A stretch of DNA of 37,986 nt from Solirubrobacterales bacterium (GTDB taxonomy: Bacteria; Actinomycetota; Thermoleophilia; Solirubrobacterales; 70-9): the NCBI GenBank assembly GCA_020438355.1, contig JAGQUT010000019.1:1-37986 (forward strand), written 5' to 3'. This document shows positions 30,933 to 37,986 of the stretch, in pieces. A program made the position numbers and the translations under genes. Each line of letters begins with the position of its first letter. Position 1 is the stretch's first letter. The notes under the pieces are model-generated. The model worked only from the letters and a program-made list of their open reading frames with translations. It was not told the DNA's origin and did not search any database.

Positions 30933-31631
30933 ATGCCGATCGACAATCGACCATTCCCCCGCTTCGTCGCCGATGCCTCCCGCCACGGGATTCCCCATGG
31001 GCGCTTCGCCGAGCGTCTCGCCACCGCATTCAGGGCCGCATGCGAAGAGATCGAGGACCTGCCCGAGGGCACCGAAGTGCCCGACGAGCTGACCTGGTTT
31101 CCCGAGCGTTCATGGAGTGGACGCGTCTGGGTGCCGGTGTCAGGTGACGGTGAGGCAATCCTCGAGGAAGGCGGCGAGCCTGAGCCGATCGAGCTCTACG
31201 GTTTCGTCAGCTTCGTCCAGCCCGAGGGGGGAGATCCGACCGACTTCCGGGCTTCGGCGGACTTCACCGACGTCGTGGCGGCCGACAACCCTGACTGGAG
31301 CATCGACATCTCCGACGAGGTGATCGGCACCTGGCATGGCGAACAGGGGCGGGAAGCGTCTATGACGCTGGTCTGGGGTCGTTCACTGGTTCGCGATGCC
31401 TTTGCCGTAACGGCGGAACTGGAGGGGGTGACGGTTGACCAGGACCCGCTCTTCGGAGGCCAGGGAAGCAAGGCCGATCGCTTTACGCTGATCGCCCCGG
31501 ACGCGCTGAAGAACTACGGCGACGATGCCTACCTGGAAGTGAAGCTCTGGACATCGCGTGGCCGGGAGGTCGCCCGGGAGTCGCTCTACGAGATCGAGGA
31601 ACCGGAAGTCCCGGAACAGGAAGCACCGTAG
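30933..31631 (+). CDS. Acidic protein of unknown function
   Basis: A 232-residue soluble protein without signal peptide or membrane span. It is strongly acidic and Lys-poor. It begins M-P-I-D-N-R-P-F-P-R-F-V. The middle has several aromatic strand-like segments (R-V-W-V-P-V, I-E-L-Y-G-F-V-S-F-V, A-S-M-T-L-V-W-G) and the tail is E-E-P-E-V-P-E-Q-E. Codon use matches its neighbours. I recognise no family. It lies between a GalT-like gene and the eRF1-like gene, 59 bases from the latter; a shared role is not evident. Confidence 0.65.
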   Translation: MPIDNRPFPRFVADASRHGIPHGRFAERLATAFRAACEEIEDLPEGTEVPDELTWFPERSWSGRVWVPVSGDGEAILEEGGEPEPIELYGFVSFVQPEGGDPTDFRASADFTDVVAADNPDWSIDISDEVIGTWHGEQGREASMTLVWGRSLVRDAFAVTAELEGVTVDQDPLFGGQGSKADRFTLIAPDALKNYGDDAYLEVKLWTSRGREVARESLYEIEEPEVPEQEAP

Positions 31632-31690
31632 TCAAAGGCTTCCCTGGGAGAATCATCTTGCCGCGGAATCGTTTCTGATTTGATCCGGGC

Positions 31691-32848
31691 ATGACCAAGA
31701 CCAGACTGCAGGAACTCCGGGGCCTTGTTGATCGCGACACCGGGGGGACCGTACTCTCGGTCTTCGCGAGGACCGATCCCCGTGATCCGGAGAACAGCAG
31801 CGAGCATCCCGGCTGGTCGATTAACCTGAAGAACGGAATTCGGGACGCGACGGCGTCGGTCGGCGACGAACACGAAGCCCACCAGACTGCACTCAAGCTT
31901 GGCGCCGAAGCCGAGCGCCGGCTCCACTCCGCATCGGCAGCCGAGCGTGGCCGGAGCGTCGCTCTCTTCCTCAGTGCCGACGGTTCGATCGACGAGTTCC
32001 ATACCTTCCAGATCCCGGTCCGGCAGGGTTACGTGACCTTTGACTCGGGACCTGTGGTCTGGCCTATGGTGGACGTGATCGACCGTGGGCAGCGCACCGG
32101 AATCGTGTTGATGAGCAATGACCACATCCGGCTGCTCGAATGGTTCGACGGCAACGCCCACGACATCGAGTCCTCGACCTACGATCTCGAGCTCGGCGAC
32201 TGGAAGGAGTACCGGGGTGCGGCCCGGGCGAACCCCACCCGGGGACAGCAGTCGGTCGTCAACAGCGAAGCCTTCAAGGACCGGGTCAAGGAGTGGCGGA
32301 ACAAGTTCACGCGGGACTGCGCCGTTTCGATTGCGGAAGCCGCCGATGACCTGGAATTCGAGCGGATCATCGTTTGCGCTGACGGCGAGCTGGGGACCGA
32401 GTTCGAGGCGGCGGTTCCGGACTCGCTGCGTGAACGACTGATCGACATCATCCCCGTCAACCTGATCGACCAGTCCGCAAACGAGGTCGCCGATCACGTC
32501 GACGAGCGCCTGCGGGAAGACTGGCGCAAGGCGGTCGGAGAGGTCGCCGACCAGGCGCTCGCGCGGATCAAGGCCGCAGACCGTGGTGCCGGGGGCGCGG
32601 ACGAGACCCTCCTCGCCCTCGGTGAGGGGCGGGTCAGCCATCTGATCTTCGATCCCTACCTGGATACCAAGGCAGATGTCCTGTCCGATGGTGCCCGGAA
32701 GGCGATCGAGGACGCCGGTGAAGCGTCGATTCAGGAAGCTCTGGTCGAGCTGGCACTTCGCACCGATGCCCGGGTCAGTTCCGCTTCAGTCGATGAGGTC
32801 CCGGCGCTGGCCGAAGCCGGTGGCGTGCTCGCCCTGCTGCGTTACTGA
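31691..32848 (+). CDS. eRF1-like bacterial release-factor-related protein (baeRF / Vms1-like)
   Basis: A 385-residue protein. The opening L-x-G-T-V-L-S-V-F-x-R-T-D-P-R-D-P-E-N, a strand-rich N-terminal domain, and the segment W-K-E-Y-R-G-A-A-R-A-N-P-T-R-G-Q-Q (to residue 187) followed by a long basic helix match bacterial archaeo-eukaryotic release factor (baeRF) proteins. Relatives of eukaryotic Vms1 cleave peptidyl-tRNA on stalled 60S subunits. R-G-Q-Q at 184-187 may be the counterpart of the catalytic G-x-Q loop. The C-terminal domain resembles the eRF1 domain 3/pelota fold in outline (H-L-I-F-D-P-Y). Upstream, TTGCCG and TTTGAT may be a weak promoter. A tRNA gene follows by 24 bases. Confidence 0.65.
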   Translation: MTKTRLQELRGLVDRDTGGTVLSVFARTDPRDPENSSEHPGWSINLKNGIRDATASVGDEHEAHQTALKLGAEAERRLHSASAAERGRSVALFLSADGSIDEFHTFQIPVRQGYVTFDSGPVVWPMVDVIDRGQRTGIVLMSNDHIRLLEWFDGNAHDIESSTYDLELGDWKEYRGAARANPTRGQQSVVNSEAFKDRVKEWRNKFTRDCAVSIAEAADDLEFERIIVCADGELGTEFEAAVPDSLRERLIDIIPVNLIDQSANEVADHVDERLREDWRKAVGEVADQALARIKAADRGAGGADETLLALGEGRVSHLIFDPYLDTKADVLSDGARKAIEDAGEASIQEALVELALRTDARVSSASVDEVPALAEAGGVLALLRY

Positions 32849-32857
32849 GCGCGCGGG

Positions 32858-32863
32858 TAGCAT
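32858..32863 (+). promoter_or_regulatory. Putative -10 element for tRNA-Arg
   Basis: TAGCAT lies 9 bases upstream of the first acceptor-stem base and 9 bases after the stop of the preceding gene. Transcription would begin two or three bases before the tRNA. Confidence 0.4.
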
Positions 32864-32872
32864 CCGCCTCCG

Positions 32873-32946
32873 GCCCCGATAGCTCAGCTGGATAGAGCGT
32901 CCGCCTCCTAAGCGGAAGGCCGCTGGTTCGAATCCAGCTCGGGGCG
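32873..32946 (+). tRNA. tRNA-Arg (anticodon CCU)
   Basis: A complete 74-base cloverleaf. The acceptor stem is GCCCCGA/TCGGGGC, the D stem GCTC/GAGC with loop AGCTGGATA, and the anticodon stem TCCGC/GCGGA with loop CTCCTAA. The variable loop is AGGCC, the T stem GCTGG/CCAGC with loop TTCGAAT, and the discriminator is G. Anticodon CCT reads AGG. CCA is not encoded (TGAT follows). It appears as a single tRNA, not part of a cluster. No attachment-site duplication or integrase is seen in the window. Confidence 0.96.
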
Positions 32947-32978
32947 TGATCGCTCGGCAACCAAGAGGAGGATTCGAA

Positions 32979-33392
32979 ATGGCAAAGATGCAGCGAAAGC
33001 CACTCTCCACCCGCAAGCCACCGGTGCCGTCGGAAGACTCCGCCGAGGTGGACGACTGGGCCTCGCGGGTGATGCCGGATCTGCAGCCGATCGTCAGATC
33101 GCTGGATGAACAGATCCGCAAACAGATACCGAACCTGCAATACGCCGTGAAGTGGAAGAAGGCTTATTACGGTCTTCCGGACCGCGGATGGATCATGGAA
33201 ATGGTCTCCTACGACGTCTCGGTGAACCTGGTCTTCTTCGGCGGAGCGGACTTCGACTCACCGCCGCCGCTCGGGGACACGGATCGCAGCCGCTACATCA
33301 AGGTCAGGACCCTGGAGGAGGCGGAGTCCGAGGAGATGGCCAACTGGATCGCAGAGTCTGCACGGGTAGCGGGCTGGAAGCAGGAGGGTTGA
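32979..33392 (+). CDS. DUF1801-domain protein
   Basis: A 137-residue soluble protein. The segment D-L-Q-P-I-V-R-S-L-D-E-Q-I-R-K-Q-I-P-N-L-Q-Y-A-V-K-W of DUF1801 is clear in outline: acidic helix, then a hydrophobic strand with W-K and Y-Y-G, and N-L-V-F-F-G-G-A. DUF1801 proteins are small, mostly uncharacterised, and fold like the YdhG family. ATG 32979 has a very strong ribosome site (AGAGGAGG) 7 bases upstream and is chosen over the upstream frame, which runs into the tRNA. The next gene begins 8 bases downstream. Confidence 0.78.
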   Translation: MAKMQRKPLSTRKPPVPSEDSAEVDDWASRVMPDLQPIVRSLDEQIRKQIPNLQYAVKWKKAYYGLPDRGWIMEMVSYDVSVNLVFFGGADFDSPPPLGDTDRSRYIKVRTLEEAESEEMANWIAESARVAGWKQEG

Positions 33393-33400
33393 GGGCGACC

Positions 33401-33901
33401 ATGGCCGGCTGGGCTGACGACTTCTTCATCGAATGGCAGCGGGCCTGGGGCACCGGGACCGAAGCGGTCCTCCAGTACGTCACCGAGGACATCGAGTACT
33501 GGGACGTGACCCTGCCGGAGCCAATCCACGGAATCGACGCCTACGCCGCGCACTGCGACAACTTCTTCACGGCTTTTCCGGACGGCACCTGGTCAATGAG
33601 GGAACCGGTGATCTGCGAGGGAAACCGCGTGACCGAGCCCTGGGCATTCAGGGGCGTTAACTCTGGTCCGATCTGGATCGGACTGCCGGCGACCGGGAAG
33701 CTGCTCGAGTCGCAGGGCACGGACATTTTCGAGTTCCGGGACGGCAAGGTCTGCCGGGAGCACTCCTATTACGACGTGGTCGGCAACCTGCGTGCACTGG
33801 GCCTTTGGCCTGGAATCGGCAGTCGCACCGAGGGCGTTGCGATGGCCGCAGCAGGCGCGGCAATCCGCGGAGCAGGCCTGCTCGGCAACCTCAGGCCCTG
33901 A
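33401..33901 (+). CDS. SnoaL-like / NTF2-fold protein
   Basis: A 166-residue protein with the NTF2-like cone fold of SnoaL-type polyketide cyclases and ester cyclases. It starts with a W-A-D-D-F-F-I-E-W helix, then V-T-E-D-I-E-Y-W-D, G-I-D-A-Y-A-A-H, F-P-D-G-T-W, and the late strand F-E-F-R-D-G-K-V-C-R-E-H-S-Y-Y-D. The fold is catalytically diverse, so no reaction is assigned. ATG 33401 with GAGGG upstream is preferred; TTG 33389, overlapping the DUF1801 stop, is possible. It is convergent with the 894-residue gene, 3 bases apart. Confidence 0.75.
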   Translation: MAGWADDFFIEWQRAWGTGTEAVLQYVTEDIEYWDVTLPEPIHGIDAYAAHCDNFFTAFPDGTWSMREPVICEGNRVTEPWAFRGVNSGPIWIGLPATGKLLESQGTDIFEFRDGKVCREHSYYDVVGNLRALGLWPGIGSRTEGVAMAAAGAAIRGAGLLGNLRP

Positions 33902-33904
33902 ACC

Positions 33905-36589
33905 CTAGAGGCCGCCGATGCCGGAACCGAATCGGACCCCCCGGGTCCCGGAGCGGTGCTGCTGAACGGTTACCCGCATCCGGTTGAGGCGTCCCTGTGC
34001 GAGTAGGCGCTTGAGGCGCTGACTGGCTGGAGAAAGCTCGACATGACGATAGGTGCCGGGTACCTGCTGGAAAGATGCCTGGCCGATCGTCTTGCCGTTC
34101 AGTCGCAGAAGAACCCGGGTCTGGCAGTGGCCATTGATCGGGCACAAGGTCCGCAACTTGACCTTGCCCCCGATCCGCCGGGCACTTGCCGCGCCTTGAC
34201 GGCTGGCCTGTCTCAGGTTCAGGGACTTGGGAGGAGCCAGGCGGAACTTCCGGACCGCGACCTTCCCGGGCACACCGTCCGCGTTGAGAGCCTGGACGCT
34301 CGCCAGGGCCCAGGTACCCCCAGGGTGCCGTGGAACCACGAACCGGCGGACGCGCGGCCCAGTGACCCGTCGGTACGAACTTATCTTCCGGCCGTTCTTC
34401 TTCACAGCGATCTCGGCCACGTATCCGCGGGCTCCCTTCACACCCCGCCAGGTGGTCGCCGCCGTGTAGACGTTCCGCCACGCTTGAACCTTCCGGGGCG
34501 CCGCGAGTCGGCCAGGCTTCCTGACGGTGTAGAGATCCTCAACGGTTACCTCCCGGGGCGCACCGCCGTGGATTACATAGGCCCGCAGCCGGCGCTTGCC
34601 GTAGTGGCTTCCCTTTGTGGCCTTGAAGCGGAAGGATCCTCTCGCCTTGTTGGTCGTCAGGATCGGCTGTTCGTAGCCACCCCGCATCACCTCGGTGAAC
34701 GAAATTCTGGTGTTGGGGTTGCCGGTCGAATTCCACGCGAGTGTCCTCGTGAGACCGCGACCACTCACCCTGGCGCGAACCCTCTCCGGCGGCAGCGACT
34801 GACCCATCTTCACGCCGATCACCGGGGTCGAGCCTTCGTATGGAGTGATCGTCCACTGGCCGTTGCGGAGCCTCGGTGTGAAGACGCTCGTCCTGTTGTG
34901 TTTCTCGTCGGCGACGATCATGTAGCTCTTCGTCCTTACCGCATCCTTGCCGCGCGGAACGCTGAAGCTTCGTCCGTCCTTCGACCGGAGGCTGAAGCGC
35001 GGTGCGCCGTCCTTGCCTCGCACGGTCAGGATCGCGGTGCGATTCCCGGTCTTCAGGCGCCTGGGCTGGCTTGCCGAAGCAACGATGTCACCCCTTCGGG
35101 TTGCGGTCGGGTAGGCCTCCCGGTAGCGGTCAAGCCCGCAGGTCACACCGAAAGTCTGGACGCTCTGGCCGTACTCGTAAACCGCGCCGCCGTCTATTCC
35201 CAGGACCTTCCAGCAGGCACCAGCGGCCCGGGTGTTAATCAGGATCCAGCCGTCGAAGATGTTCAGTCCCGCCAGCCTTACGCGGCCGTTTCCTGTGAAC
35301 TGGAAGTGCCGCTTCGCTACCCAGCCGTCGACACCGGCGCCGATGTAGAAAGGGTCGTCGGGGTTGTTCGAGTAGCTGGGGAAGCCAATTCCGATGCTGA
35401 ACCCGAACTGGACACCGCTGTCGGTGTGGATCTTCAGGTACACGTTGCCGACATTGAGGCGGAATACCTTGACCCCTCCGTCGAACAGGAAGTACCAGTC
35501 CTGCTTCTCCTTTCCCAGCTTCAGTGCGGAGCTGACTTCGATTGGCACCACTTTCCCCCAGGGGGTCGGCAGCTCGGGGCCAAACTCGGCCGTCGCGGCA
35601 GCGTTCAGGTTGAGCACGAATTCACTGGCGGTCTGCTTGAACCCGACCCCGCCGTTCAGGGCGGTTAGGAAGCCTCCCGGGGGCGCACCGATCGGAACCC
35701 TGATTCCCGAAACTCCTACCGCTGCCTTGGTGGGGATGGCGTTCTCGATTTCGATCGAGAAGCTGATCCCCCTGCCGCTCATGAAGGGAAACGCGAGATC
35801 GGCGGTCCCGGCCAGCTTCTTTTCGCTGGCGGAGTACTCCGCTTCGAGGCCCCTGATGTCAAGAAGCTTGATCCCGTCGATTTCTTCCAGCTTCAGGCTG
35901 AAGCCGTCAACTCTGGATCCTTCCCCCACCTTGGAGGGGATCTTGATCGAGGCCGACTGCGGGTGGCCCTTGAGGGTGAAGACTCCGGTCAGGCGGATCG
36001 TCAGGTCCATCGAGCCCTTTCCGTCCTCGGCGAGGATTATCGGGGTCTCGACGTCTCCGACCGGGTTGAAACCCGCCAGGAGATTGGTCACGAAGTCATT
36101 GCCGCCGAGCCGCAGGTCTTCGAGCGTGACCTGGCCGCTGGGGGGAGGGGTGAAATTGATCTTGAAGAGCTCCCCGAGCTTGGTCGGCTCGGTCGCCTTG
36201 GGGTAACCGATAGACCAGAGCTGAACATTGTCGGCGGTTGTGCCGTCGGCCTTGACGCTGCGAATCGCATCGGTCTTGCGGTTCACGACGATCTGCGACT
36301 GTGAGTTGGAGCCCGTAACCAGGAATCCGTTCATGTCGAGTGCCGAGATCAGGTCGGAACTGCCGTAGGTGGGCTGCTGCGAGAGATCGGCGGTGTAGTA
36401 GTCGACCCCGTTGACGCTCGACTCGGTCCAGCAGCCAAGCATCTGGACGATCCCGACCGTCACGGTCGTTGGACTCTTGTTGTCCGCGCACTTGCCGTTC
36501 GGGGTGGCGCTGAAAGCAGTTCCCGCCATGGTGACGAGTCCGGCAAGCAGCGCCAGCGCCGCGACCAATGTCAGAGCCTTTTTTCTCAA
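33905..36589 (-). CDS. Large secreted protein of unknown function, C-terminal Fn3-like repeats
   Basis: An 894-residue exported protein. R-K-K plus a hydrophobic core and a cut near G-T-A-F-S-A form the signal peptide. The N-terminal half (about 30-500) is beta-rich, with repeating G-x-V-x-L and amphipathic strands, several Gly-rich turns, and few Cys (for example C-A-D-N and M-L-G-C-W). The C-terminal 390 residues look like Fn3/Ig-like strand repeats (W-x-x-V-x-G-A-R-G-Y-x-A-E-I). The protein becomes strongly Arg/Lys-rich towards its end, so it could bind anionic wall polymers; that is inference. No C-terminal sorting motif or anchor is visible. TTG start, no clear Shine-Dalgarno or -10. I recognise no family. 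Confidence 0.75.
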   Translation of the reverse strand: MRKKALTLVAALALLAGLVTMAGTAFSATPNGKCADNKSPTTVTVGIVQMLGCWTESSVNGVDYYTADLSQQPTYGSSDLISALDMNGFLVTGSNSQSQIVVNRKTDAIRSVKADGTTADNVQLWSIGYPKATEPTKLGELFKINFTPPPSGQVTLEDLRLGGNDFVTNLLAGFNPVGDVETPIILAEDGKGSMDLTIRLTGVFTLKGHPQSASIKIPSKVGEGSRVDGFSLKLEEIDGIKLLDIRGLEAEYSASEKKLAGTADLAFPFMSGRGISFSIEIENAIPTKAAVGVSGIRVPIGAPPGGFLTALNGGVGFKQTASEFVLNLNAAATAEFGPELPTPWGKVVPIEVSSALKLGKEKQDWYFLFDGGVKVFRLNVGNVYLKIHTDSGVQFGFSIGIGFPSYSNNPDDPFYIGAGVDGWVAKRHFQFTGNGRVRLAGLNIFDGWILINTRAAGACWKVLGIDGGAVYEYGQSVQTFGVTCGLDRYREAYPTATRRGDIVASASQPRRLKTGNRTAILTVRGKDGAPRFSLRSKDGRSFSVPRGKDAVRTKSYMIVADEKHNRTSVFTPRLRNGQWTITPYEGSTPVIGVKMGQSLPPERVRARVSGRGLTRTLAWNSTGNPNTRISFTEVMRGGYEQPILTTNKARGSFRFKATKGSHYGKRRLRAYVIHGGAPREVTVEDLYTVRKPGRLAAPRKVQAWRNVYTAATTWRGVKGARGYVAEIAVKKNGRKISSYRRVTGPRVRRFVVPRHPGGTWALASVQALNADGVPGKVAVRKFRLAPPKSLNLRQASRQGAASARRIGGKVKLRTLCPINGHCQTRVLLRLNGKTIGQASFQQVPGTYRHVELSPASQRLKRLLAQGRLNRMRVTVQQHRSGTRGVRFGSGIGGL

Positions 36590-36663
36590 CCTGTGCCTGT
36601 TCCGTCCCCGGGGCCACCTTCAGCCCTTCTCTTGAGCTTCTGAACAGTGTTGCGGCTTCCTTG

Positions 36664-36694
36664 TTGCGGTTCAACCCATTCTGCGACATATGAT
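36664..36694 (+). promoter_or_regulatory. Possible promoter for the aminotransferase gene
   Basis: TTGCGG (36664-36669), a 19-base spacer and TATGAT (36689-36694), followed by a 24-base leader with GAGGAGGAGAG just before ATG 36719. The spacer is long, but both hexamers resemble those of the aldehyde dehydrogenase promoter. Confidence 0.35.
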
Positions 36695-36718
36695 CGTGGC
36701 GACCACCGAGGAGGAGAG

Positions 36719-37986
36719 ATGACCGATATCGACCGTGAGCGCCTGGCCGAGTTGACCAGCGCCGAGCTGGACCGTTTCGTCGAGGCAAACCCGAAGTCGA
36801 AAGAGCTGTACGAGCGTGCCCGCAGGTCACTGGTCGGCGGCGTCCCGATGCCGTGGATGATGCGTTGGGCGGGCGGCTTTCCGGTCTTCGCGAAGCTGGC
36901 GATCGGAGCCCGGATCATCGATGTCGATGACCACACCTACATCGACTTCTGCCTTGGCGACACCGGCGCGATGCCGGGCCACGATCCGGAACCGGTGGTG
37001 CGGGCGATCACTGATCAGGAACGCAAGGGCATAACCACGATGCTTCCGACCGAGGACGCCCCGTGGGTGGGTGAAGAGCTCTCCCGCCGGTTCGGTCTCG
37101 ACCGCTGGATGTTCACCCTCACCGCGACAGACGCCAACCGTGCCGCGCTGCGGATCTGCCGTCAGCTGACCGGACGTCCCAAGGTGCTGGTCATGAGTTA
37201 CAGCTACCACGGCTCGGTCGACGAGGCATTCGCGGTGACCGGGCCCGGAGGGACCACCGTTTCCAGGGAGGGCAACGTAGGTCCGCCCGTCGATCCGTCG
37301 GAGACCACCGTCGCAATCGAGTTCAACGATCTCGACGCTCTCGAGAAGGCCCTGGCGACCGGTGAGATCGCCTGCGTTCTGGCCGAGCCGGCGATGACAA
37401 ACATGGGCATTGTCCTGCCCGATGAGGGCTACCACGAGGCACTCAGGGAACTCACCCGCAAACACGGCACCCTGCTGATCATCGACGAGACACACACCTT
37501 CTCGGCCGGGCCGGGTGGCTGCACTGCCGCCTGGGGTCTCGATCCTGATCTCTTCTCGATCGGCAAGGCGATCGGCAGCGGCGTGCCGGCCGGTGCGCTC
37601 GGCATGACCGAGGAAGTCACCGAGCGGCTCTTCGCTCAGCAGGACGCCGATTACGAGGACACGGGTGGCGTCGGCGGGACACTTGCCGGCAATGCGCTTT
37701 CCCTGGCCGCGGTCCGGGCGACGCTTTCGGAAGTGTTGACCGAGGAAGCCTTCGAGCACACGATCCCGCTCGCCACCCGCTTCAGCGAAGGGGTGATGGA
37801 GGTTGTCAACGAGCACGGTCTGCCCTGGAACGTGACCCAGCTGGGGGCGCGGGCCGAGTACCGCTTCGAGGAGGCACCCGCACGCAACGGAACCCAGGCT
37901 CACGATGCTTCCGACCCGGAGCTGGAGCGCTACCTCCACCTCCACGCGTTGAACCGGGGCGTCCTGATCACGCCGTTCCACAACAT
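36719..37986 (+). CDS. Class III PLP-dependent aminotransferase (3' end outside window)
   Basis: 422 complete codons are visible and the frame is still open at the edge. It is a fold-type I, class III transaminase related to glutamate-1-semialdehyde aminomutase. The opening is G-G-V-P-M-P-W-M-M-R-W, then A-R-I-I-D-V-D-D-H-T-Y-I-D-F, Y-H-G at 163-165, D-E-T-H at 256-259 (Asp binds the PLP ring nitrogen), and Lys283 in S-I-G-K-A-I as Schiff-base lysine. It lacks the typical HemL opening G-G-V-N-S-P-V-R-A-F, so I call it an aminotransferase of unknown substrate, not hemL. The start has a very strong ribosome site, GAGGAGG. It is divergent from the 894-residue gene with a 129-base gap. Confidence 0.85.
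   Translation, partial: MTDIDRERLAELTSAELDRFVEANPKSKELYERARRSLVGGVPMPWMMRWAGGFPVFAKLAIGARIIDVDDHTYIDFCLGDTGAMPGHDPEPVVRAITDQERKGITTMLPTEDAPWVGEELSRRFGLDRWMFTLTATDANRAALRICRQLTGRPKVLVMSYSYHGSVDEAFAVTGPGGTTVSREGNVGPPVDPSETTVAIEFNDLDALEKALATGEIACVLAEPAMTNMGIVLPDEGYHEALRELTRKHGTLLIIDETHTFSAGPGGCTAAWGLDPDLFSIGKAIGSGVPAGALGMTEEVTERLFAQQDADYEDTGGVGGTLAGNALSLAAVRATLSEVLTEEAFEHTIPLATRFSEGVMEVVNEHGLPWNVTQLGARAEYRFEEAPARNGTQAHDASDPELERYLHLHALNRGVLITPFHN

Noticed and set aside
32873-32946. tRNA gene as an integration site for a mobile element
   Set aside because: No direct repeat of the tRNA 3' end, no integrase and no change in base composition downstream.
34043-35668. 541-codon plus-strand frame opposite the large secreted protein
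   Set aside because: Antisense shadow. The minus-strand frame has a proper signal peptide and domain-like structure; the plus frame has none.
36827-37981. 384-codon minus-strand frame at the right edge
   Set aside because: It lies opposite the aminotransferase, which has clear PLP-site residues and a strong ribosome site. The minus frame shows no motifs.

Overview
The window looks like chromosome of a high-GC actinobacterium. The closest fit from general knowledge is class Thermoleophilia (Solirubrobacterales-like), but this is inferred from gene content, GTG/TTG/CTG starts, dense 4-base stop/start overlaps and apparent leaderless promoters, not from a marker gene. No mobile element, CRISPR array, rRNA, phage gene or integrase is visible. 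Coding density is very high, and no gene-free stretch exceeds about 200 bases.

Layout. (1) 1-4339: end of a SpoIID/LytB-type secreted protein, a PAP2 phosphatase, a membrane protein, methylmalonyl-CoA epimerase with a small partner, and an M20 amidohydrolase. (2) 4409-10869: a cell-surface glycan block with two extended-SDR sugar-nucleotide epimerases, a GT2 polyprenyl-phosphate glycosyltransferase, and two large polytopic membrane proteins with soluble C-terminal halves. (3) 10945-14572: RarA/MgsA AAA+ ATPase, an aldehyde dehydrogenase with a clear leaderless promoter, and a membrane-anchored OB-like protein that appears to begin at CTG. (4) 14621-20722: one tightly overlapping run, ccmA-ccmB-ccmC-ccmD-like-hemA-hemC-cobA/hemD, joining cytochrome c maturation (System I) to tetrapyrrole synthesis. 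(5) 20706-24562: a small secreted protein, then SAM hydroxide adenosyltransferase-birA-YgjP-type metalloprotease, then a secreted serine hydrolase. (6) 24571-27574 (minus): a large SF2 helicase with an acidic insertion inside its ATPase core, overlapped at its 3' end by a DUF6636-like lipoprotein. (7) 27727-32848: TlpA-like lipoprotein thioredoxin, NfeD plus slipin, GalT-like HIT-superfamily transferase, an acidic orphan protein, and an eRF1-like (baeRF/Vms1-like) protein. (8) 32873-37986: tRNA-Arg(CCU), DUF1801 and SnoaL-like proteins, an 894-residue secreted protein on the minus strand, and the start of a class III aminotransferase that runs off the window.

How the genes fit together. CcmABCD and the TlpA-like protein point to extracytoplasmic cytochrome c assembly, with HemA, HemC and CobA/HemD supplying the tetrapyrrole. 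hemB, hemL, ccmE, ccmF and ccmH are not recognised here. The epimerase/GT2/membrane-protein block looks like sugar activation, lipid-linked transfer and surface glycan assembly.

The most striking regulatory pattern is a TANNNT element 6-9 bases before the start codon of nearly every gene that is not inside an operon. This fits leaderless mRNAs. The best candidates for new biology are the OB-like protein just upstream of ccmA, which ends right after a CcmE-like terminal His; the ccm-hem operon; the helicase with the acidic insertion; and the glycan block.
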